Positions 8,423-14,763 of a stretch of DNA of 64,000 nucleotides are shown here, in pieces; position 1 is the stretch's first letter; every line of letters starts with the position of its first letter. The DNA is from Bog-473 sp963717455 (GTDB taxonomy: Bacteria; Actinomycetota; Acidimicrobiia; Acidimicrobiales; RAAP-2): the NCBI GenBank assembly GCA_963717455.1, contig OY970336.1:4340001-4404000 (forward strand), read 5' to 3'. The notes below the pieces were generated by a model, which searched no databases, was not told the origin of the DNA, and saw only the letters and a program-made list of their open reading frames with translations. The position numbers and the translations under genes were made by a program.

Positions 8423-10153
8423 ATGTCCAAGCTACGGGATCTCCGTTTCCGAGGCGCCAGCGCACTGACAATCGTCGTCATGTTGTCCTGTTTGGTCTCA
8501 GTACTGGCTTCGGCTCCGTCTCATGCTTCGGCAGCCGTCGGAGGGTCGAAAGCGGCTTCTGGTTACTGGCTCGTGGGCTCGGATGGGGGCATCTTCACCT
8601 ACGGGCACGTCGCCTTCTACGGCTCCCCAGGCAGTCTGGCCCTGAACAAGCCCATCGTCGGGATGGCCGCCACCCCCGACGGCAAGGGCTACTGGCTCGT
8701 GGCCTCCGACGGGGGCGTCTTCACCTACGGGCACGCCACCTTCTACGGCTCCCCCGGCAGTCTGGCCCTGAACAAGCCGATCGTCGGGATGGCCTCAACC
8801 CCCGACGGCAAGGGCTACTGGCTCGTGGCCTCCGACGGGGGCGTCTTCACCTACGGGGACTCCGTGTTCTACGGCTCCCCCGGCAGCCTCGCTCTGAACA
8901 AGAACATCGTGGGGATGGCCGTCACGCCCGACGGCGAGGGCTACTGGCTCGTGGCCTCCGACGGAGGCATCTTCGCCTACGGGGACGCCACCTTCTACGG
9001 CTCCCCCGGCAGTCTGGCCCTGAACAAGCCGATCGTCGGGATGGCCTCAACCCCCGACGGCAAGGGCTACTGGCTCGTGGCCTCCGACGGAGGCATCTTC
9101 GCCTACGGGGACGCCACCTTCTACGGCTCCCCCGGCAGTGTGGCCCTGAACAAGAACATCGTCGGGATGGCCGCCACCCCCGACGGCAAGGGCTACTGGC
9201 TCGTGGCCTCCGACGGCGGCGTCTTCGCCTATGGGGACGCCACCTTCTACGGCTCCCCCGGCGGTCTGGCCCTGAACAAGCCCATCGTGGGGATGGCAGC
9301 ACCTTCAGCGTCGACAGCAGCAGGATCGACAACAACGACGACGACCACGACGACATCGCCGACGACCACAACCACCACGAGTCCGCCGGCACCCAGCGGT
9401 CCGCACACGTCTGAGCACTACACCGCGAACGGGAACTTCTCGGGGTCAACCTACGCGCCCGGTGCTGATGGATTCAACGTCGCTGACGTGTCCTCGAATG
9501 CCGCTGTCGAGGCACTCCCAGCGGATGTCAAGGGGCTGGTCTGGATCGGCTCGTGCGATGGCGCGACAACGTCGTTCCAGTCGACTATCCAGACCTTCGT
9601 CGGCGATCCCAAGGTCTTCGGCTTCTACCTCATGGACGAGCCCAACCCGTCCTCGTGCAGCGCGGCGAACCTGAAGGCCGAGTCCGACTGGATCCACGCG
9701 AACGATCCCGGCACCTACACGTTCATCATCGAGCTGGACCTGTCGAGCTCCAACCACCCGATCTATCAGGGTGGCTACAACCCCGCCAACAGCGACATCG
9801 ACCTCTACGGGCTCGACCCGTACCCGTGCCGCTCGGAGAACCCCGCCTCGGCGCCGTGTGCCTACTCCTGGTTGGGCCTGGCGGTGACCGCAGCGGAGGC
9901 CGAAGGTATCCCGCTCGCGGACATCGTTCCCGTGTACCAGGCCTTCGGCGGGGGCGCCTGGGTCGATGACGGCGGGGGCTCCTACCAGCTCCCGACCGCC
10001 GCTGAAGAGTCCGCGATCCTCTCGACGTGGGGCTCGCTCGTCCCAACCCCGGTCTTTGACTACGCGTATTCCTGGGGCGCGCAGAACGGTGACCAGCCGA
10101 TGAGCGCCAGCCCCTCGCTCCAGTCTGTGTTCCTGGCTCACAACGATGGCTGA
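8423..10153 (+). CDS. Secreted six-repeat protein fused to a glycoside-hydrolase-like domain
   Basis: 576 residues. Signal peptide 1-37 (ALTIVVMLSCLVSVLAS core, APSHASA cleavage region). Residues 47-295 are six tandem 42-residue repeats (126-bp units from 8561), heads GYWLVASDGG and ends LNKPIVGMA. A Ser/Thr/Pro linker with a run of Thr (about 300-330) leads to a ~240-residue C-terminal domain. That domain has features of a TIM-barrel glycosidase: GLVWIGSCDG, then FGFYLMDEPNP with a Glu at about 405 in the position of an acid/base residue, and DIDLYGLDPYPC further on. It probably acts on an extracellular polysaccharide (inference). No Shine-Dalgarno before ATG 8423, but this start gives the signal peptide directly. 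Confidence 0.8.
   Translation: MSKLRDLRFRGASALTIVVMLSCLVSVLASAPSHASAAVGGSKAASGYWLVGSDGGIFTYGHVAFYGSPGSLALNKPIVGMAATPDGKGYWLVASDGGVFTYGHATFYGSPGSLALNKPIVGMASTPDGKGYWLVASDGGVFTYGDSVFYGSPGSLALNKNIVGMAVTPDGEGYWLVASDGGIFAYGDATFYGSPGSLALNKPIVGMASTPDGKGYWLVASDGGIFAYGDATFYGSPGSVALNKNIVGMAATPDGKGYWLVASDGGVFAYGDATFYGSPGGLALNKPIVGMAAPSASTAAGSTTTTTTTTTSPTTTTTTSPPAPSGPHTSEHYTANGNFSGSTYAPGADGFNVADVSSNAAVEALPADVKGLVWIGSCDGATTSFQSTIQTFVGDPKVFGFYLMDEPNPSSCSAANLKAESDWIHANDPGTYTFIIELDLSSSNHPIYQGGYNPANSDIDLYGLDPYPCRSENPASAPCAYSWLGLAVTAAEAEGIPLADIVPVYQAFGGGAWVDDGGGSYQLPTAAEESAILSTWGSLVPTPVFDYAYSWGAQNGDQPMSASPSLQSVFLAHNDG
8561..9301 (+). repeat. Six 126-bp coding repeats
   Basis: Units begin at 8561, 8687, 8813, 8939, 9065 and 9191. 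Neighbouring units share long identical DNA blocks, which points to recent homogenisation and is a place where assemblies may collapse or expand. Confidence 0.8.
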
Positions 10154-10195
10154 CCCCCATGTACGCCTGGAACCACCGCTGTGGCCCGCCGCGGC

Positions 10196-11785
10196 CTATC
10201 GGCGCTCGAGGATCAGGCCCTCGTAGCCCGTCATCCGAAGCGGGGAACCGGCGACTTCCCGGTCGCGTGCCTGGTCCGTGCAGAGCCCGACGGTACCGGC
10301 CAACCCGTCCAGCCCGGCCGGGTTCGGGGACATGTTGAGGACCACCACGTGGCTGTCCCCACGCCCGAAGGCCCACACCCCCTCGGGGGCCGGCAAGCGC
10401 CGGTACTCCCCCACGACGAAGTCGGGATGACGACGCCGGTAGGCGATCACGTCGCGGCAGAGAGTCAGGACGGAGTCCGGGTCCTCCCGCTGCGCGGCCA
10501 CGTTGGCGGCCGCCACGTCGCCGAGCGGGAGCCACGGCCGGTCGGCGTCGGTAAAGCCACCACCGGGACCGTCATTCCACTGCATGGGGGTCCGCCCCGC
10601 GTCCCGCCCCTCGTAGTACGGGTGGAAGCGCACCCCGAGCGGGTCCCGCAGGTCCTCGGGGGCCACGGTCACGTCGCCCATGCCGATCTCGTCGCCCTGA
10701 TAGAGCACCGGGGTGCCGCGCAGGCTGAGCAGCATGAGCAGCGCCAGGCGGACCCTCTTGGGATCGTCCCCCGCCCAGCGGGTGGGGAAGCGGAACATGT
10801 CGTGGTTGGACCCCGTCCACGCCGGCCATGCGCCGGGTGGCAGCGCCGCCTCGGTGCGCTCGACGATGTCCCGCATGGCGACGGCATCGAGGGGCGCCCC
10901 GATGAAGTCGAAGTTGAAGGCCAGCCCGAGCTCGTCGTGCCCGTCGCCGTAGTACTCGGCCAGCTTGTCCAGCGGGACCGGGGTCTCCCCGATCAGGAGC
11001 CGGGGCTCGTCGTAGCCGTCAGCCAGGCGCCGCCAGCGCCTGATCACATCGTGCACCTCAGGCCGGTTGGCGTTGTACACGCTGCGCTGCCCGAAGATCT
11101 GCGTCTCGAAGTCGTCGTCCTCGGTGGCCGGAGGGTTGTCCCGCAGCTCGGCATCCTTGATCACGACGTTACAGACATCGATGCGGAACCCCGCCACACC
11201 CCGGTCGGACCAGAAGCGGAAGATGCCATCGAAGGTGGCGCGCACCTCCTCGTTCCACCAGTTGAGGTCCGGTTGCTCGGCCAGGTGGTTGTGGAAGTAG
11301 TACTGCCCGGTCGTCTCGTCCAACGTCCACCCCGGACCTCCGAAGCTGCTGACCCAGTTGTTCGGTGGTCCCCCTCCCTCCGCGCCGTCGGCCCAGAGGT
11401 ACCAGTCCCGACGGGCCGCGGCGCGCGAGGACCGGGACTCGAGGAACCACGGGTGCTGGTCGCTCGTGTGGTTGGGCACGATGTCCATGAGGACGCGGAT
11501 GCCCCGCTCCCCCGTCTCGACGACGAGAAGGTCGAAGTCGTCCAGTGTGCCGAACTCGGGCGCGACGGCACAGAAGTCCGAGACGTCGTAGCCCCAGTCG
11601 GCGTTGGGCGACACGGTGACCGGCGAGAGCCAGATGCCGTCGATGCCGAGCCACTCCAGGTGGTCCAGACGCCCGAGGATGCCGGGGATGTCCCCCACGC
11701 CGTCGGCGTCGCTGTCCGCGAACGACCTGGGATAGACCTGGTAGAGGACGCCCCCCTTCCACCAGGGGTTGCCCGCCGGCGTCAC
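10196..11785 (-). CDS. GH13 alpha-glucosidase / oligo-1,6-glucosidase-like
   Basis: 529 residues from GTG 11785, which overlaps the stop of the upstream gene in a GTGA (11782-11785). It hydrolyses alpha-glucosidic bonds of malto- or isomalto-oligosaccharides, or transfers glucose. The catalytic (beta/alpha)8 barrel starts at WWKGGVLYQVYPRSF; conserved regions in order are DIVPNHTSDQHPWF, GFRIDVCN (nucleophile Asp), LLIGET (acid/base Glu) and GSNHDMFRF (third carboxylate with His-Asp). A small C-terminal beta domain ends the protein. No signal peptide, so it is cytoplasmic. Full length for GH13 subfamilies of this type. Exact substrate cannot be read from sequence; trehalose synthase is less likely because its C-terminal extension is missing. 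Confidence 0.9.
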   Translation of the reverse strand: MTPAGNPWWKGGVLYQVYPRSFADSDADGVGDIPGILGRLDHLEWLGIDGIWLSPVTVSPNADWGYDVSDFCAVAPEFGTLDDFDLLVVETGERGIRVLMDIVPNHTSDQHPWFLESRSSRAAARRDWYLWADGAEGGGPPNNWVSSFGGPGWTLDETTGQYYFHNHLAEQPDLNWWNEEVRATFDGIFRFWSDRGVAGFRIDVCNVVIKDAELRDNPPATEDDDFETQIFGQRSVYNANRPEVHDVIRRWRRLADGYDEPRLLIGETPVPLDKLAEYYGDGHDELGLAFNFDFIGAPLDAVAMRDIVERTEAALPPGAWPAWTGSNHDMFRFPTRWAGDDPKRVRLALLMLLSLRGTPVLYQGDEIGMGDVTVAPEDLRDPLGVRFHPYYEGRDAGRTPMQWNDGPGGGFTDADRPWLPLGDVAAANVAAQREDPDSVLTLCRDVIAYRRRHPDFVVGEYRRLPAPEGVWAFGRGDSHVVVLNMSPNPAGLDGLAGTVGLCTDQARDREVAGSPLRMTGYEGLILERR

Positions 11786-12702
11786 GCCGGCGGGCCCGAC
11801 TCGGCCGTGCCAGGAAGGGCCTCCCGCCAGGGCGAGAGATCGAGCAGCGGATAGCGGGCGGCGACGCCCGCCAGCGTCTGCCCCGTCCAGTAGGGATGAC
11901 CCGGCGCTGGGAAGCCCAGCACGGTCAGCTGGCGCTCGGTGGCCCTCGGCACGAAGCGGTGCCACGACATGTCCTCGCCGGCGTTTGGCAACCCGAAGGA
12001 TCCCAACCAGTCGGTGGCGGCCGGCTTGTAGGAGACGTGCAGCATGAAGCGCGCCGCCCCCGGTGCGGTCATACGCACGCCGCGGTGGTAGACGTCGGGG
12101 CGGTAGGCCAGGACGGAGCCGGCAGGACCCGACGCCGGGACCTCCGCCGCGTAGAGCTCGGCGTACTCGGCCGTGTCCAGGTAGGTCCGCTCCACCGGGA
12201 TGCCGGCGGACAGGCGGCGCGACACCATCCGGGTGGCCGCCGTCTCGGGGGAGACGTCGCTCAGGTAGACGAACGTCTCGAGCTGCTGGTAGCCCGGCTC
12301 ATGACGGGGCACCACCAAGGTGTGGTTGGCGAAGTCCACGTGCAGGAGCTGCTCGTCGCTGGGCGCCGCCTGTGAGTACTTGGCACTCAACATGGCCTGG
12401 TAGAGCCGGGGGTTGGTAATGCCAAGCAACTGCTCTGCCAGGTCGATCATCCGATCGTGCACGACCAGGTCGTTGAGGGCGCCGTTGTCGAAGGGGAAGC
12501 GCGGCATGACCGTGTGTGAGTCGACGCGAAAGGGCTGATTGCGGGTCGGGTCCGTGTCGGCCGCGAACTCCGCCGCGGTGGGGAACAGCGCCGGCAGCGC
12601 GGCCCGGGCGGCCGCGACGGCCTCGGCGGGCATGAGCCCCTGCACCAGGCACCAGCCGTCCTCCTCCCACTGAGCCTGCTCCGCACCGCCGATCGCGCCC
12701 AT
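11782..12702 (-). CDS. Phytanoyl-CoA dioxygenase (PhyH)-like protein
   Basis: 306 residues from ATG 12702. Fe(II)/2-oxoglutarate oxygenase of the PhyH family: the N-terminal segment WEEDGWCLVQGLM is typical, the metal-binding HxD is in LLHVDFANH, and the distal His is in DVYHRGVRM. An Arg for 2-oxoglutarate follows the distal His (RFMLHVSYKP region). Family members hydroxylate diverse small molecules, so the substrate is unknown. Its ATG overlaps the preceding stop (TGATG) and its own stop overlaps the GH13 start (GTGA), so the three frames look translationally coupled. A link between a sugar hydrolase and an oxygenase is not a pathway I recognise. Confidence 0.85.
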   Translation of the reverse strand: MGAIGGAEQAQWEEDGWCLVQGLMPAEAVAAARAALPALFPTAAEFAADTDPTRNQPFRVDSHTVMPRFPFDNGALNDLVVHDRMIDLAEQLLGITNPRLYQAMLSAKYSQAAPSDEQLLHVDFANHTLVVPRHEPGYQQLETFVYLSDVSPETAATRMVSRRLSAGIPVERTYLDTAEYAELYAAEVPASGPAGSVLAYRPDVYHRGVRMTAPGAARFMLHVSYKPAATDWLGSFGLPNAGEDMSWHRFVPRATERQLTVLGFPAPGHPYWTGQTLAGVAARYPLLDLSPWREALPGTAESGPPA

Positions 12703-13022
12703 CAACCGGCCTTGGGGAGGATCTTCCACGTCGGGACGACGTGCCAGCGGACGCCTTGGGGAGGGAGGTGGCCGAGCGGCAGCCGGCACCTGGCGCTGGG
12801 CGGGTGGTTGTCGTGCACGACCGGGAACTCGACGTTGACGGAGTGCGCGGTGACCCCCCGGGCGCTCGTGCTGGCCTGGGTGACCGGGGTGACCCCCGAT
12901 GAGGCGGCGGCGCTGATGGCGGTGCTGGCGGCAAACCCGCAGGCCAGCGTCACCCACGCGACACCGACCGTCAGGAGCGACCTCCTCAAGGAGCGAGCCA
13001 CCTGATGCCCCAGTCCCTTCAT
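12702..13022 (-). pseudogene. Truncated secreted protein, N-terminus of a Leu/Ile/Val-binding-like protein
   Basis: 106-residue frame. It begins with a clear signal peptide (basic start, SLLTVGVAWVTLACGFA core) and then ARGVTAHSVNVEFPVV, which resembles the mature start of periplasmic branched-chain-amino-acid-type binding proteins (typically GVTxxxIxVxFPV, over 400 residues). The remaining ~45 residues (from HDNHPPSARC to the stop) do not fit the family in this frame, so most of the protein is missing, probably by internal deletion. It is still coupled to the downstream oxygenase by TGATG. It could be an exported micro-protein now, but a remnant is more likely. Confidence 0.5.
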
Positions 13023-13220
13023 GATGGTGCGCGCCGCCCTCCCCTGGTCCCGATGCCGCGGAAGCTTGCCATACGGCGGGTGCCGCAGAGGCTCCAGGCG
13101 CGAGCACGAGGGCTTCGGCGGCGGGTTCCGCCCGGCTGGTCCCCATTCCAGTGGTCACCACCGGCGGGTGCCGGGAGTCGGCCCGCGAGCGACGCCCCGG
13201 GAGAGACGGAGCGAACCAAG

Positions 13221-13540
13221 TTGATCCGAGCGGTCGTGCGCGAAACCCCGGGCGGGCTGGAGGGGGCTTCCGCCGTCGCCGGGCCGGGAACCTCACGCTG
13301 GCCCCGCTCACGGGCCTGTGGACGGCAGCTCCCCCGGAGGGTGGTGGGCTCCTTGCTCGTCGCCCCTCGACGGCGGTGTCCGTGACGCCCCGACCCCGGA
13401 CCATGTGGTCTGGGTGGTCTCCAATGGCCCACCCGCCCAGCGGGAACTGAAGCCTCTACGTCAGCAAGGCCCCGGCGCTGGGCGCCGAGGGCCAGTTCCA
13501 CGAGGCCGATCTGACCGGCTCAGGGCCCGACGACCGCGGA
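13221..13540 (+). pseudogene. Decayed duplicate of the FtsX-type permease 5' end plus other debris
   Basis: TTGATCCGAGCGGTCGTGCG at 13221 matches the start of the permease gene at 4254 (TTGATCCAAGCGGTCGTGCG). After a frameshift, GFRRRRAGNLTLAPLTGL parallels TFRRRWAGYLTLVVLIGL of the intact copy. Further similarity to the permease stops after about 13340. Beyond, fragments such as HVVWVVSNGPP and LYVSKAPALGAEGQFHEADL appear in different frames and look like remains of an unrelated gene. There is no continuous reading frame. The stretch 13023-13643 otherwise has no supported gene. Confidence 0.6.
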
Positions 13541-13549
13541 ACCGTCATT

Positions 13550-13573
13550 CAATCACTCGAACAATCACTCGAA
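13550..13573 (+). repeat. Tandem 12-bp repeat CAATCACTCGAA x2
   Basis: Two perfect adjacent copies (13550-13561 and 13562-13573), 13 bp upstream of the TTGATTG element that precedes the LuxR-type regulator. The position fits an activator or repressor site. Confidence 0.5.
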
Positions 13574-13586
13574 AATTGTCAGAGTA

Positions 13587-13617
13587 TTGATTGTCTTCAG
13601 TCCGATTGGCCCTATCT
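13587..13617 (+). promoter_or_regulatory. Promoter-like element shared with 1313-1343
   Basis: TTGATTG (13587-13593), 8 nt, then CCGATTGGCCCTATCT (13602-13617). Same blocks and same spacing as at 1313-1343; the 20 bases 13596-13615 match 1342-1361 at 18 positions. It lies about 30 nt before GTG 13648. Likely a promoter of the regulator gene. Confidence 0.5.
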
Positions 13618-13647
13618 CGAGGTGGCGTTCGTTGTCAACATCCATGA

Positions 13648-14484
13648 GTGTCGGGAGTGGGTTTCGCGGAAGGCATTGGGAACGTGCGCTCCAACGGTAA
13701 GGCGGGTGAAATGGTTTGGCGAGGAGCGACTTCTTCATCGGGGCAAGAGTTCGATTTCGCCCCCCAAGGCCGGCTCAACCCTTCAGACCCCTCTGGCCGT
13801 AGTCGCCCGACGATTCTCGTTGTCGATCGACATCTGTTGATGGCTGAAAGTCTTGCCTTTTGCCTGAATTTGAAGGGATTCCAAGTTGACGTTGCGGTAC
13901 CGTCTCCCGAGGGTGGCCTCGAAGGAATTCTCCCTTCGACCTGGGATGTCATCATCCTGAACATCGAGCTCGAGACGCAGGACGACATCTCTCGCTTCGT
14001 TCCGCTCCTGTCGAGCCACGGGCCCGTCGTGGCCCTGACCGCGAGGACCGACCGACTACCCCAGGCCTGGTGCATCGAGGCGGGAGCCGTCGCCCTGGCC
14101 GACAAAGAGCAGCCATTCGGAAACCTCATTGACATTGTCCACCGGATCATCGGCGGCGAAAGCATCATGGGTTCCAGGGAGAGGGAGACGCTCCTGGAGC
14201 TGGGCCGACGGCACACCAATGAGGTACATCGTCGACGTGCTCCTTTTCTTGACCTGACCGATCGAGAGCAAGTCGTTCTGACCCACCTTCTGGACGGGCA
14301 AGCGGTCCGTACGATCGCCCGACTCTCCACGGTATCCGAGTCGACCATCCGGTCGCAGATCCGCTCGATCTTCCGGAAACTGGGGGTGAATTCACAACTT
14401 CGGGCCGTTTCGCTCGCTCGTCAGGTTGGTTGGACCGCTGATCGTCCAGGGGAGGATGTCCCGACCGGCGTGGAATCTGGGTGA
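13648..14484 (+). CDS. LuxR-type regulator with receiver lacking the phospho-acceptor Asp
   Basis: 278 residues from GTG 13648. ATG 13711 (MVWRGATSSS), preceded by AAGGCGGG, is a plausible alternative start that removes an unconserved leader. Receiver-like domain about 54-165: PTILVVDRHLLMAESL keeps one of the usual acidic pair (D60), but the phosphorylation site in DVIILNIEL is Asn (N105) instead of Asp. T131 and K153 (LADKEQP) remain. A C-terminal LuxR/NarL helix-turn-helix spans about 203-262 (LTDREQVVLTHLLDGQAVRTI, then STIRSQIRSIFRKLG). It therefore probably regulates transcription without classical phosphorylation. No sensor kinase adjoins; the next gene is another LuxR-type regulator, and a hairpin separates them. 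Confidence 0.8.
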   Translation: MSGVGFAEGIGNVRSNGKAGEMVWRGATSSSGQEFDFAPQGRLNPSDPSGRSRPTILVVDRHLLMAESLAFCLNLKGFQVDVAVPSPEGGLEGILPSTWDVIILNIELETQDDISRFVPLLSSHGPVVALTARTDRLPQAWCIEAGAVALADKEQPFGNLIDIVHRIIGGESIMGSRERETLLELGRRHTNEVHRRRAPFLDLTDREQVVLTHLLDGQAVRTIARLSTVSESTIRSQIRSIFRKLGVNSQLRAVSLARQVGWTADRPGEDVPTGVESG

Positions 14485-14510
14485 CGGTACTGAGCAGCTG
14501 AACCATGCGG

Positions 14511-14530
14511 CCACTCCTCGTTCGGAGTGG
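14511..14530 (+). terminator. Hairpin after the LuxR-type regulator
   Basis: CCACTCC (14511-14517), 6-nt loop TCGTTC, GGAGTGG (14524-14530), 27 nt after the stop. No T-run follows, so it is a weak intrinsic terminator candidate. Confidence 0.4.
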
Positions 14531-14662
14531 GCCGGCGGGACATCGAGGCGGACGACGGTGACCGTCTCGGCCGGGCCACACGGCAGCGAGCCGGTGGACC
14601 GGGGCGGGAGCACTCGAGCTCTTTGACCAGGGCCTTGAGGTCCCGCCGCCCCGGCGAGCGGG

Positions 14663-14690
14663 TGGGGAATTTCTTCCCCAATGTTGGGGA
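14663..14690 (+). promoter_or_regulatory. Overlapping inverted repeats, mutually exclusive hairpins
   Basis: TGGGGAA (14663-14669), TTCCCCA (14674-14680) and TTGGGGA (14684-14690). The central arm can pair with the left arm (4-nt loop) or, shifted by one base as TCCCCAA (14675-14681), with the right arm (2-nt centre). The site is 74 nt before the ATG of the large LuxR-type regulator. It could be three half-sites of an operator or alternative RNA structures. Confidence 0.5.
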
Positions 14691-14763
14691 TGCGTAAACC
14701 GCCGTTGCCGAGGCACTGTGTCGGACGGCGTTGGGAGTCGGTAGTAACAGGGAGGCAGCAGCA

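Noticed and set aside
8561..9301. Regular repeats considered as a CRISPR array
   Set aside because: The 126-bp period is coding, has no unique spacers and keeps frame.
10181..11854. Plus-strand frame opposite the GH13 gene
   Set aside because: No domain; Val/Pro/Arg-rich shadow. The minus strand carries all GH13 catalytic motifs.
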